The position numbers and the translations under genes are program-made. Below the pieces are notes generated by a model. It was not told the DNA's origin. It searched no databases and worked only from the letters and a program-made list of their open reading frames with translations. 47,275 bases of DNA, from assembly GCF_027484505.1 (NCBI RefSeq), contig NZ_JAIXSV010000349.1, positions 1-47,275 of the forward strand, in the 5' to 3' direction. This document shows, piece after piece, positions 16,770 to 26,092 of this stretch. Source of the stretch: Asticcacaulis sp. Its GTDB lineage: Bacteria > Pseudomonadota > Alphaproteobacteria > Caulobacterales > Caulobacteraceae. The first letter of the stretch is position 1. The number at the start of each line of letters is the position of its first letter.

Positions 16770-17890
16770 TAAAACAGGCGCATTTGCGGGTCACCGCCAC
16801 GAAACTGCGTCGAATCGAGGGGCGTGCGGGGCGCATCCAGGCCATACCGCCGCACAGCCAGCTCATAGCGCTGTTTCAGCAGGTCCGCCTCCAGTCCCGT
16901 GCCCGTCATGCGCGTTTTGAAATTGGGATCGTTCAGCTTGCCACCGCGCAGGGCCCGAATGCGGTTCAGCACACGGTCGGCGCGGTCTGGAAAGTTGAGC
17001 CTCAGCCAGTCTTCGAACAACAGCTTGATCTCATGTGGCAGGCGCACCGGAATATAGCCGCCGCGGATCGCTCCCGCCTCGGCCCCGGCCTTGAGGATGT
17101 TTTCCAGTTCGTGACAGGTCAGACCGGGGATCAGCGGCGCGGCCAGTACACTGACGCGAATGCCGGCGGCGCTGAGCGCCCGGATGGTTTCGATGCGTTT
17201 GGTGGGCGTCGCGGCGCGCGGTTCCATCACCCGTGCAATATGGCGGTCGAGCGTCGTCACGGACAGGGTGGCCGAAAACAGATTGGCGGCCGCCATCGGA
17301 ACCAGAATATCTAAATCCCGCAGAATCAGGGCCGACTTGGTGACGATGTGCACCGGATGGCGAAATTCCCACAGCACCTCCAGCAGCCGTCGCGTCAGGC
17401 GTTCTGTCCGTTCAATCGGCTGATAGGCGTCGGTATTGATCCCGAGCGCCAGCGGCGCGGGGCGGTATTTGGGGTGCGATAATTCTTCGCGCAGCCGTTC
17501 GGGGGCGTCGGGTTTGCGAAAGATGCGCGTTTCGAAATCCAGTCCCGGTGACAGGTCCAGATAGGCGTGGGTCGGGCGGGCGAAACAATAGATACAGCCG
17601 TGCTCGCAGCCCTTGTACGGATTAATGGAACGGCTCGACCCTACATCCGGCGAGTCGTTATAGCTGATGATCTTGCGCACGGCGTCTATGCCGAGGATGG
17701 TCTGCACACGCTCGATATCGGGATGATCTTCGCTATCCCAGCCGTCGGTTGTGTCGTAGCGATCAGGTGCATCAAAACGGCCGCTCAGGCGGTTCGACAC
17801 CGCGCCGCGTCCCTTGCGCACCCGATCGGGCAGGGCGTTGTCATCGGTGATGCGTTCGGTGCGCAGGGTAGGCAGGGATTTTGGGGACAT
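16769..17890 (-). CDS. PA0069-family radical SAM protein
   Basis: A 373-residue radical S-adenosylmethionine protein of the PA0069/SPL-like family. The cluster motif is C95-x3-C99-x2-C102 in PYKGCEHGCIYCFARP, binding the [4Fe-4S] cluster that cleaves SAM. Other family features are SRSINPYKG before the motif, LGINTDAYQPIERTERLTR (binding face), IVTKSALILRDLDIL, and SVTTLDRHIARVMEPRAATPTKRIETI. The biological substrate of this family is not established; resemblance to spore-photoproduct-lyase-like proteins suggests nucleic acid or cofactor repair but this is only suggestion. Monocistronic, convergent with tetR. Confidence 0.9.
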   Translation of the reverse strand: MSPKSLPTLRTERITDDNALPDRVRKGRGAVSNRLSGRFDAPDRYDTTDGWDSEDHPDIERVQTILGIDAVRKIISYNDSPDVGSSRSINPYKGCEHGCIYCFARPTHAYLDLSPGLDFETRIFRKPDAPERLREELSHPKYRPAPLALGINTDAYQPIERTERLTRRLLEVLWEFRHPVHIVTKSALILRDLDILVPMAAANLFSATLSVTTLDRHIARVMEPRAATPTKRIETIRALSAAGIRVSVLAAPLIPGLTCHELENILKAGAEAGAIRGGYIPVRLPHEIKLLFEDWLRLNFPDRADRVLNRIRALRGGKLNDPNFKTRMTGTGLEADLLKQRYELAVRRYGLDAPRTPLDSTQFRGGDPQMRLF

Positions 17891-17970
17891 GCCCTGAGCT
17901 TACCACTAAATAAGAACATAACAAGAACAATTATCTCAAATCCCAGCGTAAGGTTTGATCAAAAAAGCGC

Positions 17971-17988
17971 TGGGTAAACGTTGTCACC
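17971..17988. promoter_or_regulatory. LacI-type operator upstream of the glucose-fructose-oxidoreductase-like gene
   Basis: Around a central CG (17979-17980) the right half reads CGTTGTCACC. Its complement, GGTGACAACG, is identical to the left half of the stronger operator at 20205-20222. The left half is only partly symmetric. It lies about 60-75 nt before the start codon. A 7-bp inverted repeat CCCAGCG/CGCTGGG (17942-17948, 17968-17974) overlaps it. Confidence 0.5.
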
Positions 17989-18046
17989 TGTTTGGATTCC
18001 GGTCTACAGTGCGGCCACTACATACATTCAAACAGAGGAAACCCCC

Positions 18047-19213
18047 ATGATGGATCGCCGACAGCTTTTAATGGGTGCCGGAGGCCTGCCGCTGGTCGCC
18101 AGTGCCGCCGCTACCGCTCAAACGACTGTACAGACCACCGGCAAAGCCGCCGGTCAGCCCCTGCCGAATGGTGTCGATCTGCCGGAGCCGCCCAAAAAGC
18201 GTCTGGGCTGGGCCGTGGTCGGTCTGGGCAGCTACGCCATCAATCAGGTGATACCCGGCTTTCTTCAGGCCGATGAGTCGCGCATGACCGCCTTCGTCTC
18301 CGGCAATCCGGCCAAGGCCAGGGACCTGGCGGAGCGGTATGGCGTGGCCAAGACCTATGGCTATGACGATTTCGATAAGATCGCCGCCGACAAGGATATC
18401 GACTGCGTCTACATCGTCCTGCCGGTGGGGCTGCACGCCGAATACACCATCCGTGCCCTGAAGGCGGGCAAGCACGTCCTGTGTGAAAAGCCGATGGCTT
18501 CAACGGTTGAAGAATGCGAGGCCATGGTCGCCGCCGCCAAGGCCGCCAATCGTCAGTTGGGTGTGGCCTATCGCGTGCATTTCGAGCCGCTCAATATCGA
18601 GGTCAAGCGCCGTTGCCAGCAGGGTGAACTGGGCGACCTGCGCTATATCACGGGTGATGCCGGCTTCAATGCCGACCCGCAATACCCGCCGATGAAGTGG
18701 CGTCTGGACAAGCCGCTGGCCGGTGGCGGTTCCATGTACGATATTGGTATTTATGCGCTGAACGGCACCCTGATGCTGGCGGATCAGATGCCCGACACAG
18801 TGTCGGCCGTCTATGCCTATCCGAAGGACGATCCGCGCTTCAAGACCGTCGAAGGTGGGTTGAATTGGCGGATGAGCTTCCCGTCAGGGCTCAGCGCACA
18901 GGGTTCGTCCTCCTACTGCTATGCCGGGGGATCGCGCATCAAGGTGTTCGGGGCCAGCGCCTCAATCAATATGGACCCGGCATCGGACTATTACGATAAC
19001 CGCGCCAATCTGCACCGCGGCTGGGACCCGGGCACGCCGGTGCTCGCCGCCCCGCCCTACACACAGTTCGCGGCGCAGGTGGACGGCTTTTCGCAGGCCG
19101 CGCGCAGCAACACATCGCACCGCACGCCGGGCGAGATGGGGCTGCGGGACATCCGCCTGATTCAGGCCATGTATCGCAGCGCCGATCAGGGCGGGGTGGT
19201 CGTTAAGGTCTAA
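18047..19213 (+). CDS. Gfo/Idh/MocA family oxidoreductase, glucose-fructose oxidoreductase-like, exported
   Basis: A 388-residue NAD(P)-dependent sugar oxidoreductase. The N-terminus MMDRRQLLMGAG followed by an alanine-rich stretch looks like a twin-arginine signal, so the enzyme is probably exported folded to the periplasm, as glucose-fructose oxidoreductase of Zymomonas is. The Rossmann motif is VVGLGSYAINQV (about residues 60-72) and the catalytic lysine lies in CEKPMAST; GGSMYDIGIY and HRTPGEMGLRDI follow as in GFOR-like proteins. An AGAGGAAA site precedes the ATG at 18047; the longer frame back to 17981 is not supported. It converges on a gluconolactonase-like gene, overlapping by 4 nt. 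Substrate assignment is inferred. Confidence 0.88.
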   Translation: MMDRRQLLMGAGGLPLVASAAATAQTTVQTTGKAAGQPLPNGVDLPEPPKKRLGWAVVGLGSYAINQVIPGFLQADESRMTAFVSGNPAKARDLAERYGVAKTYGYDDFDKIAADKDIDCVYIVLPVGLHAEYTIRALKAGKHVLCEKPMASTVEECEAMVAAAKAANRQLGVAYRVHFEPLNIEVKRRCQQGELGDLRYITGDAGFNADPQYPPMKWRLDKPLAGGGSMYDIGIYALNGTLMLADQMPDTVSAVYAYPKDDPRFKTVEGGLNWRMSFPSGLSAQGSSSYCYAGGSRIKVFGASASINMDPASDYYDNRANLHRGWDPGTPVLAAPPYTQFAAQVDGFSQAARSNTSHRTPGEMGLRDIRLIQAMYRSADQGGVVVKV

Positions 19214-20157
19214 CCCGCAAAGGGCGTGGCGGGCAGGCCTGTGTGCCCGCGCAGTCGGGCCGGCGACACTTCAAACAGTGTCCCGGCCACGGCCTTGTCC
19301 GGCGCATTATCAGGCAGGAACTGCGCCGCCGAACTGATATACAGGTGGTCGAGTTTGGCACCGCCGAAGGCCATGCTGGTGATCTGGCTGGCGGGCAAGG
19401 TAATAGAAAAGTCCAGTTTGCCATCCGGAGTATAGCGGCTGACGCGGCCGCCGCCATAATGAGCGATCCATACGCCGCCCTGCGCATCCGTGGCCATGCC
19501 GTCCGGCGCGCCCATATCCCCCTCAAACTTTACGAAAAGCCGCTTGTTCGACAGCGTACCATCGGACGCCACATCGAAGGTAAAGACCTCTTTGTCGTAG
19601 GTTTCGGTGTGCCACAGGGTGCGGCCATCCGGGCTGAAGGTCGGGCCGTTGGCGCACAGATAGGGACCATCAACCTTGGTGACGCTGAGGTTGGCGTCGA
19701 TGCGATAGAAGGCCCCCACCTTTTCCTTCCACTTGGTGTCCATGGTGCCGGTCCAAAGACGGCCTTTGGCATCGACCTTGCCGTCGTTCAACCGCGTATC
19801 GTCGCGCTTCTCGGGTTGCACCAGAAGGGTGAAAGTGCCGGCTTTCGGATCAAAACCATAGACCCCGTCGCTGAGGCCTGCGATCAGGCCGCCCGATTGA
19901 CGATCCGCGAGGAAGCAAACGGGCTTCGGCGTCTTCCAGGTCTTCAGATCGCCGCTCTGTGGATCGAGTGCGTAGATGGTCTGCCCCGAAATATTGACCC
20001 AGAACAGGCGCTTGTGCGCCGCCGACCAGTAGGGGCCTTCGCCCAGCGCATCACCCGCCCCCCCAAGCCCTCGTATGCCGGCTTCCGTCGCAAGGCTGTG
20101 AAGCGGGAAGGCTATGGCGGTCAGTCCAAGGGCAAGGCTGTGGCGACGTGTGAACAT
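19210..20157 (-). CDS. SMP-30/gluconolactonase/LRE family lactonase, exported
   Basis: A 315-residue six-bladed beta-propeller of the SMP-30/gluconolaconase family, hydrolysing sugar lactones. It starts MFTRRHSLALGLTAIAF, a twin-arginine-like or Sec signal ending near LATEA, so it is predicted periplasmic. Family signatures are LGEGPYWSAAHKRLFWVNI (metal-binding glutamate), DTRLNDGKVDAKGRLWTGTM (substrate/metal Asn), FSPDGRTLWHTET and GAPDGMATDAQGGVWIAHYGGGRVSRY (metal Asp). The natural partner is the convergent oxidoreductase-like gene: one would form the lactone, the other open it. Both upstream regions share a LacI-type operator, which supports a joint function although they are on opposite strands. 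Confidence 0.92.
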   Translation of the reverse strand: MFTRRHSLALGLTAIAFPLHSLATEAGIRGLGGAGDALGEGPYWSAAHKRLFWVNISGQTIYALDPQSGDLKTWKTPKPVCFLADRQSGGLIAGLSDGVYGFDPKAGTFTLLVQPEKRDDTRLNDGKVDAKGRLWTGTMDTKWKEKVGAFYRIDANLSVTKVDGPYLCANGPTFSPDGRTLWHTETYDKEVFTFDVASDGTLSNKRLFVKFEGDMGAPDGMATDAQGGVWIAHYGGGRVSRYTPDGKLDFSITLPASQITSMAFGGAKLDHLYISSAAQFLPDNAPDKAVAGTLFEVSPARLRGHTGLPATPFAG

Positions 20158-20204
20158 GGCGGGTTTCCTCTGTCCGGAGGGCGCGGATTCGCCCTGCTTT
20201 ATAG

Positions 20205-20222
20205 GGTGACAACGTTATCACC
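20205..20222. promoter_or_regulatory. LacI-type palindromic operator upstream of the gluconolactonase gene
   Basis: GGTGACAACGTTATCACC is an 18-bp dyad with one mismatched pair around a central CG, the form typical of LacI/GalR-family operators. It lies 48-65 nt upstream of the lactonase start. Twelve bases (GGTGACAACGTT) recur in the site at 17971-17988 upstream of the oxidoreductase gene. Confidence 0.65.
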
Positions 20223-20391
20223 TCTCGCGCCGCGCGAACAGGGAAAAGCGTTTCTGAACCACCTATCGCGACAGATGGCGCGTTCCCTACATCAGAGGGT
20301 AATATTAAACTAAAACATGAGAATTAATTATTTAAATATTGTTTCTAAACGATAATATCAATTTAAATGAGCTGACGCTTTAAGCGTGGTT

Positions 20392-23300
20392 TCAGAATTT
20401 AAAACCGGTTCGAAGACTCAGTTTGTAATTGCTGTATTCGCTATATTTTTCGCCCTCGGCTTCAAGTGCCACATAACCATATTCATTACCGGCCATCATG
20501 CGCATGCCTATCACCGGCGCGCCGCCCTTAAGGTTCCCTGCCGAGAGGGTAAACGGGTCGCCGCCTGTAAAGCGGGCGACGGTATCGTCCACCGTCACCG
20601 AAAAATTATTGCGATAACCCACCCAGATTTCCGGTTGCAGCAGAGCCGTGCGATCACCACGCCCAAAGCTCAAGAGCGCTGAGGCCGTGGCGATATGGCT
20701 CTGGCGTTCGTCTATGCTGAGATCAAAGGCCGTTCCGCCACCGCTCTCATCCCGCGCCTCTTCCTTCAGAGCGTAATAATCGATGGAGACGAGCGGTTTT
20801 ACGCTGATCGGTCCCAGTGTCGCCCGATACGAGGCCCCCGTACTGCCTGACACGCTGTAGCCGTTCCATTTGGCGCGCGCCGTGAGGGTATTGGCTGAGC
20901 CCACCATCTGACGTTCCGTCTCGAAGAAGGTGCCGCCCGCCCCGGCGCTTAACCAGGCCTTCAGGCCACCGCTATTCAGTCGCCAGTAGCCCCCAAGGGT
21001 GAAATCGGCTGCCGAAGAGGTCTCGTAGGCGGTGGCGTAGGTGTCCTTTGGTGTCGCCGCCGTGTAGCTGGTAAAAAGACCGACCGCTTGTCCGTAACCC
21101 AGACCGCGTTCGATGCCTCCCGCAAAGCTGAAACCCGTAGTCTTGAACCCCAGAGTCTGACTGCGTTCGCGATTGAGCTGATAACCCTCTTCCTGAATCC
21201 AGTAATGGGTTTCGCCCACGTCGGGCAGGATCGACTGCTTTTCAATCGAGCGCGTCAGTGCCTCACGCCCGCGCGACAGAGATAACAGGGTTTCACCCGA
21301 AAAATCGGGCAGAAAGGCCGCATAGGTACTGACAAAACCGGTTTCGGTGGTGGCGGCCAGTAGGGTACTGGTCGTGTCATCGTCGGTCGCGGCCGCCGTC
21401 AGCACCGCACCCAAGGCACTGTACTCGGTGACGCTCAAACCGGACTCAGACTGCGTGCGCAGACGGAAATCGGCATAGAGCCCGTCATTGGCGCTGCCCG
21501 TCGTCAGGGTGGACTTGTAGAGCCAGGGGACCTGCTCCTCCATGTCTTCAAAGTCGAGCGTCCCGAAGTCGATATTTTTGCCGGTCATCAGGGTGAAGCG
21601 CGTCGGCGTCTGGATGATCTTGTCCAGCGTCAGATAAAGCGCCGCGCCATCGTCGAACACCGTCGTGCCGGTGTTGATCAGAAGCGGCCGGGTGGGATCT
21701 GCGGTGGTCAGCCCCAGATAAAGCTCGCTCTCGCTCCCCACATGCAGGCTCGACAGGGTCAGTTGCGAGCCCGCGCTCAGCCCCAGACGGCCGTTGGCGA
21801 CATCGACGGCCACCGTTCCGGCCCCGGTCAGCTTGCCGAGAACGATGCCTTCCTCTTCAATCGTCAGGCTGTTGCGGCCCGTGCCGAAGTCAATATTGCC
21901 GTAGATATAGCCGTTGGAGACGCGGACCGTATCATTGCCGGAACCCAGTTTCACATCACCGGTGATGTAGGGCAGGGCGTAGTCATCATCATCCAGATGG
22001 GCATTGACCACCTCAATCGTCGTCGCCACGCTATTGGCACTGAGGTCTATGGCCACCGCGCGGTTTACCGCGGTGTCGGTCACATCGTCTTCGTCCTCAT
22101 CGCCGGGAGTGATACCGGCGGAGATACTGCCGTTGATTACGAGTGAGGTCAGGGTATTGGAAGTGTCGCGCAAGGCCGTGGCATTGGCGGTCGTGCCATA
22201 GCCAAACGCAGTGAGCGCCCCTCCGGTTTCAATTTTCAGCGTGTTTAAAATCGCGCCACTGCCGATATCCAAGCCGTAGGCCGTGTGAGAATTGGTGGTG
22301 GTGGTGTTCGCTGAAAGCGAACCGGATAGATTAAGCGTACCCACCCGCGCACCGCTTTTCAGCGCCAGACCGGTCGCAGTCGCTTCATAAGCGGACGCAC
22401 TGACTGAACCGGACAGCCCAATGCCATTGGTGACATTGACGTCGTAACCCAGGCCGGCGATCTGTACAGCGGTGGCGCTGACCCCCTCATAGACCCCATA
22501 GGCGGCCACAGAACCGCGTATGTCCAGCCCGTAGGTACGGCCGCTGTAATCGTCAGTGGCCGTGTCATCATAGGCTATGGCCCCCAGCGTAATCGCCTGC
22601 GTATCGGAACCGATCAGCAGAGCCGGGGCCGTGCCATACTGGGCGATAGAGGCCGTGCCTTCTTCTGTATCTTCGATAACATTGCCGTTTTCGTCGGTAT
22701 TGGCGTCGTCTTCGCTGGTCACGGCGGCATTGATCAGGACGCCACCGCTGACATTATTTGAGACCTGCACCGCGGCCTTGGCCTGATAGAGGTCGTCGGC
22801 GTCCAGAAGATCAAGGTAATCGTCAGAGAGGCTGGTGTAGCGATAACCGGTGTTGGTCACCGAGGCGTCGATGACCAGAGCACCGTTGATCGCGCCGGAA
22901 AGTTCAACCGCCTGTGCGTCCTTGCCCTGCGTATAGATGGAGCCGCTGAGATAGACCTGACCGGTTTGCGGACCGCGCAGGGCGATACCGCGGGCGTCGT
23001 CGCCCAGAACAGTGATCGTCCCGTCAAACAGAAAATCGCCGACTTGACCTTTCTCAAACAGAATAGCCGCGGACTGATTGCCGTGCACGGTGATCGTCGA
23101 GTCGATATCAGCGTCGCCCGTCAGAAGTCCGGTGGCGCGAACGCCGTAGCGGTTGGTCCCTTCTGCGAAGACGCCATCGACGATATCGTCGCTGTTCGTG
23201 TCCTCTGCGGTGTAGCTATCCGTGACTGTGATGGTTCCCGATAAGTCGAGGCTGGTCGTCCGGGCTCCGTCAATCAGGACGCCGGTCGCGCCGCTGTCTG

Positions 23301-23556
23301 ACGATGACATTTCGACCACCCCATTGAGGACCAGCGTGTTGTCCGAATTGACGGTGAGGGCGGTGCCGCTTGTCAAAGTGATCGTGGCGGCATCGGTGAC
23401 GTCGATATCGTCTGCACTGCCGCTGTTGGCTGTAGCCGTTTGTAATGGCGTGGTGGTGGCCGTCGAAACCGTGGTCGTCGCCAGCGCCGCCGGGCTGGTA
23501 AAAACGAGCGCCAGAGCGGTGGCAGAAAGAAGCAGCGAACGACGGGGATGGCGCAT
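20392..23556 (-). CDS. autotransporter (type Va) with C-terminal beta-barrel
   Basis: A 1054-residue autotransporter. A Sec signal peptide (MRHPRRSLLLSATALALVF, cleavage near ALA-TT at about residue 27) leads into a passenger of about 700 residues. The passenger is rich in Thr, Ser, Ala, Asp and Gly with repetitive short strands (LSGSVSA, GDVKLGSGNDTV, YGNIDFGTGRNSLTI), the pattern of a right-handed beta-helix. The last ~270 residues form the barrel, from EEGYQLNRERSQTLGFKTTGFSFAGG onward, ending LSLRTGFKF with the required terminal phenylalanine. No protease or lipase motif is visible in the passenger, so it is likely an adhesin or surface-layer-like protein. Monocistronic, divergent from the TonB-dependent receptor at 23.8 kb. 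Confidence 0.88.
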   Translation of the reverse strand: MRHPRRSLLLSATALALVFTSPAALATTTVSTATTTPLQTATANSGSADDIDVTDAATITLTSGTALTVNSDNTLVLNGVVEMSSSDSGATGVLIDGARTTSLDLSGTITVTDSYTAEDTNSDDIVDGVFAEGTNRYGVRATGLLTGDADIDSTITVHGNQSAAILFEKGQVGDFLFDGTITVLGDDARGIALRGPQTGQVYLSGSIYTQGKDAQAVELSGAINGALVIDASVTNTGYRYTSLSDDYLDLLDADDLYQAKAAVQVSNNVSGGVLINAAVTSEDDANTDENGNVIEDTEEGTASIAQYGTAPALLIGSDTQAITLGAIAYDDTATDDYSGRTYGLDIRGSVAAYGVYEGVSATAVQIAGLGYDVNVTNGIGLSGSVSASAYEATATGLALKSGARVGTLNLSGSLSANTTTTNSHTAYGLDIGSGAILNTLKIETGGALTAFGYGTTANATALRDTSNTLTSLVINGSISAGITPGDEDEDDVTDTAVNRAVAIDLSANSVATTIEVVNAHLDDDDYALPYITGDVKLGSGNDTVRVSNGYIYGNIDFGTGRNSLTIEEEGIVLGKLTGAGTVAVDVANGRLGLSAGSQLTLSSLHVGSESELYLGLTTADPTRPLLINTGTTVFDDGAALYLTLDKIIQTPTRFTLMTGKNIDFGTLDFEDMEEQVPWLYKSTLTTGSANDGLYADFRLRTQSESGLSVTEYSALGAVLTAAATDDDTTSTLLAATTETGFVSTYAAFLPDFSGETLLSLSRGREALTRSIEKQSILPDVGETHYWIQEEGYQLNRERSQTLGFKTTGFSFAGGIERGLGYGQAVGLFTSYTAATPKDTYATAYETSSAADFTLGGYWRLNSGGLKAWLSAGAGGTFFETERQMVGSANTLTARAKWNGYSVSGSTGASYRATLGPISVKPLVSIDYYALKEEARDESGGGTAFDLSIDERQSHIATASALLSFGRGDRTALLQPEIWVGYRNNFSVTVDDTVARFTGGDPFTLSAGNLKGGAPVIGMRMMAGNEYGYVALEAEGEKYSEYSNYKLSLRTGFKF

Positions 23557-23768
23557 GATCGACCTTGGCGGGGAATGACAGTCGCCAAGGGGGTAAAGGG
23601 CCGCTGAGGCGGCAGAAGGGCCTTAAGATTACGCGCAGGTCGCAGAGTGTCAGGGCTGCAATCCAAACCCACAAAAGCCAAAAAAGGACATCGGATGATC
23701 AAAGCGGGAAAGCTATACTTGCTTAATCCATTGTGTGAGTCATAATTGTGTAATGCGACTCTGTTCGG

Positions 23769-26012
23769 TTGGGTTGTGCGCATTCGCGGGAGGGGGCTTT
23801 GTCTGCTTATTCACACCATGGCTTGCCCATGGTCGCTTTACTGTTTGCCGCTCAGTGCGCTTTGCCGACGACGGGATATACCCAGAGCCCGACCCAAACG
23901 ACAGGTGAGAAAAAGGCGGAATCGCCTAAGGCCTCTGAAGGTGACGATAAAGCTGCGACGACCGTTACGGTTCAGGGCAAGAAGCGCGTGGACCCAACCG
24001 GTAAGGAAGTCTATGACGTTTCGAAGGACCCGGCGGCTGCCACGGGTACAGCGGCCGAGGCCCTGAACAAGGTACCCGGTGTGTCCGTCGATGCGCAGGG
24101 CGATGTCAGTGTGCGGGGTCAGACCGCGCGGGTTTATCTGAACGGTCGTCCGTCGCTGATGCTGTCCGGAGATAATCGCGCTGTGGCCCTGCGCGCCATG
24201 CCGTCGGCCTATATCTCCAGCATCGAAGTCATCTCCAATCCCGGCGCTCAATATTCTTCCAGCGGCTCGGGTCCAATCGTCAATATCGTTACCAAACGCA
24301 ATCTGCCGCCGGGCCTGTTTGGGTCCGTGTCCGCGCAGGTCGCTTCGCGCGGCGGCGGTAACACCAACGCCTATCTCAGCTACACGCAGGGTAAGCTGAA
24401 TATAAGTGGCTTCGCGGCGGTGTTTGACGGTCGTTTCGACAGTGATTTCGACAGCGCCTCGACCGCCTTTGATGCGTCGGGCGGCGCAATCCGCGAGGCG
24501 CGGTCTGAGGGGACCGTCACAGGGCGATACCGCATAGGCTCGCTGACGACGAATCTGCAATACGACCTGAGCGACAATGACGTTCTCACCGGAGGCCTCA
24601 GCTACAACCAGGGGAAGGTGAATAGCGACTTTGCAGGTTATACCGCCTCCCGTGGGGCCGACGGCGCCCTGAGCGATGTCTTCCGCTCCCAAAGCGACGG
24701 GCGGACCCCTAACGACAACGGCAGTCTGAGCTTTGGCTACACCCACTACGGACAAAAGCCGGATCAGTCGTTCAAGCTCGACCTGACTGTCTCGCAATCG
24801 AACCGGGATACGCCTTCGCTCACCCGGTTGGACTATGAACGCGCTTCGGTAAGCACCAACACCGGCACGCGCTATACCCGACGCGATGGGGGTTCCAATA
24901 CCCGCACCGCCATGCTGTCTGCCGCGTACAACACCACCTTTGACCGCGTTCAGGTCAGCGTCGGTTCGCAATTTGATACGGAAACCAGCAAAACCGAGAC
25001 TCTGTCCTTTGGTCCGGCGGGCTCCGTGGCGGATTTGCAGCTCGATGCCCTTTTAAGTAATCGCTTCCGTTATGAGCAACAGTCGGCGGCGGTATATGCC
25101 ACGGCGCAGTGGGAATTGACGCCCAAATGGACACTGCTGGCCGGCCTGCGGGCCGAGACCCTCGACCTGACGATCAAAGTGCCAGGAACGACGCTTGAAA
25201 ATCAGATCGACTACACCCGCTTAAACCCCAGCCTTTTTGCCACCTATGCCTTTTCTGCCAAGCGCCGTCTGCGTTTAAGCTATACTCATAAGCAGCAGCG
25301 ACCACAGCCTGTCGATCTCAATCCGGGTCTGGTGTTCAGTTCTGCGACCGCCGTCACCATCGGGAATGCAGCGCTTGGACCCGAAGAGGCCGACAATCTG
25401 GAAGTCATTTACGAGGCTAACCGGCCGCATTCGGATTATAGAATAACCGGCTTTTATCGGTTCAAGGACGAAACGCTCGTTACCTCAAGCCGAGTCATTG
25501 CCGATCCGCAGAACCTAGGCAATTTCGTCACCGAGACAACGCGAAAGAATGCGGGACAGGAGCGCAATTACGGCCTGACGGCGACCTACAGTCAGCGATG
25601 GAACAACACGCTTACTGTGAACTTCGACACGACGGTGACCTTTGTGGACATTGATGTGCCGGAACTGTCGATCAGTCGTTCGGACACCGCCCTCAGTGGC
25701 GGGGTGTCGCTCAACTATACGCTCAAGAAGGGCTCTCTGTCGCTGAATTACAAGCTGAACGGGCGACGCTACACGACGCAGGGGTATCGCGGCGCCAATG
25801 GTTCCGGGATGATTGACTACCGTCGCAATTTGATGCCGAAGTTGTCGTTGGTGATCACGGTGCAGGAACCACTGCCCCTCACGAAGATCGAAACGGTTAC
25901 CGAGACAAATCGCTTCCGTAGCGTGTCTGTCAGCGAGAATCGCACACCGACCATCATGATTGGCCTCAGCCGGCAATTGGGTGGTTTCAGTTCCGCACCC
26001 AAAAAGCCTTGA
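23769..26012 (+). CDS. TonB-dependent outer-membrane receptor (beta-barrel family), ligand unknown
   Basis: Up to 747 residues. After a signal region ending near TTGYTQS comes a plug domain (VDPTGKEVYDVSKDPAAATGTAAEALNKVPGVSVDAQGDVSVRG... in outline, then VYLNGRPSLMLSG and IEVISNPGAQYSSSGSGPIVNIVTK). A C-terminal barrel like the OMP_b-brl_3 group follows. The plug is of the CirA/FecA-like type lacking siderophore hallmarks. The start is uncertain: the frame opens with TTG at 23769, GGGAGG at 23788 suggests TTG at 23799, and the first ATG is 23829; only the last portion looks like a signal peptide. No Fur-type box was seen upstream, so a carbohydrate or peptide ligand is as likely as iron. Confidence 0.85.
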   Translation: MGCAHSREGALSAYSHHGLPMVALLFAAQCALPTTGYTQSPTQTTGEKKAESPKASEGDDKAATTVTVQGKKRVDPTGKEVYDVSKDPAAATGTAAEALNKVPGVSVDAQGDVSVRGQTARVYLNGRPSLMLSGDNRAVALRAMPSAYISSIEVISNPGAQYSSSGSGPIVNIVTKRNLPPGLFGSVSAQVASRGGGNTNAYLSYTQGKLNISGFAAVFDGRFDSDFDSASTAFDASGGAIREARSEGTVTGRYRIGSLTTNLQYDLSDNDVLTGGLSYNQGKVNSDFAGYTASRGADGALSDVFRSQSDGRTPNDNGSLSFGYTHYGQKPDQSFKLDLTVSQSNRDTPSLTRLDYERASVSTNTGTRYTRRDGGSNTRTAMLSAAYNTTFDRVQVSVGSQFDTETSKTETLSFGPAGSVADLQLDALLSNRFRYEQQSAAVYATAQWELTPKWTLLAGLRAETLDLTIKVPGTTLENQIDYTRLNPSLFATYAFSAKRRLRLSYTHKQQRPQPVDLNPGLVFSSATAVTIGNAALGPEEADNLEVIYEANRPHSDYRITGFYRFKDETLVTSSRVIADPQNLGNFVTETTRKNAGQERNYGLTATYSQRWNNTLTVNFDTTVTFVDIDVPELSISRSDTALSGGVSLNYTLKKGSLSLNYKLNGRRYTTQGYRGANGSGMIDYRRNLMPKLSLVITVQEPLPLTKIETVTETNRFRSVSVSENRTPTIMIGLSRQLGGFSSAPKKP

Positions 26013-26092
26013 TACGGTTTAACAGCACCGTTCAGAAAACCGTCGCAAGCGCTTGATAGTATCAATAAAATACACGATCAGGCGGGGCGGCG

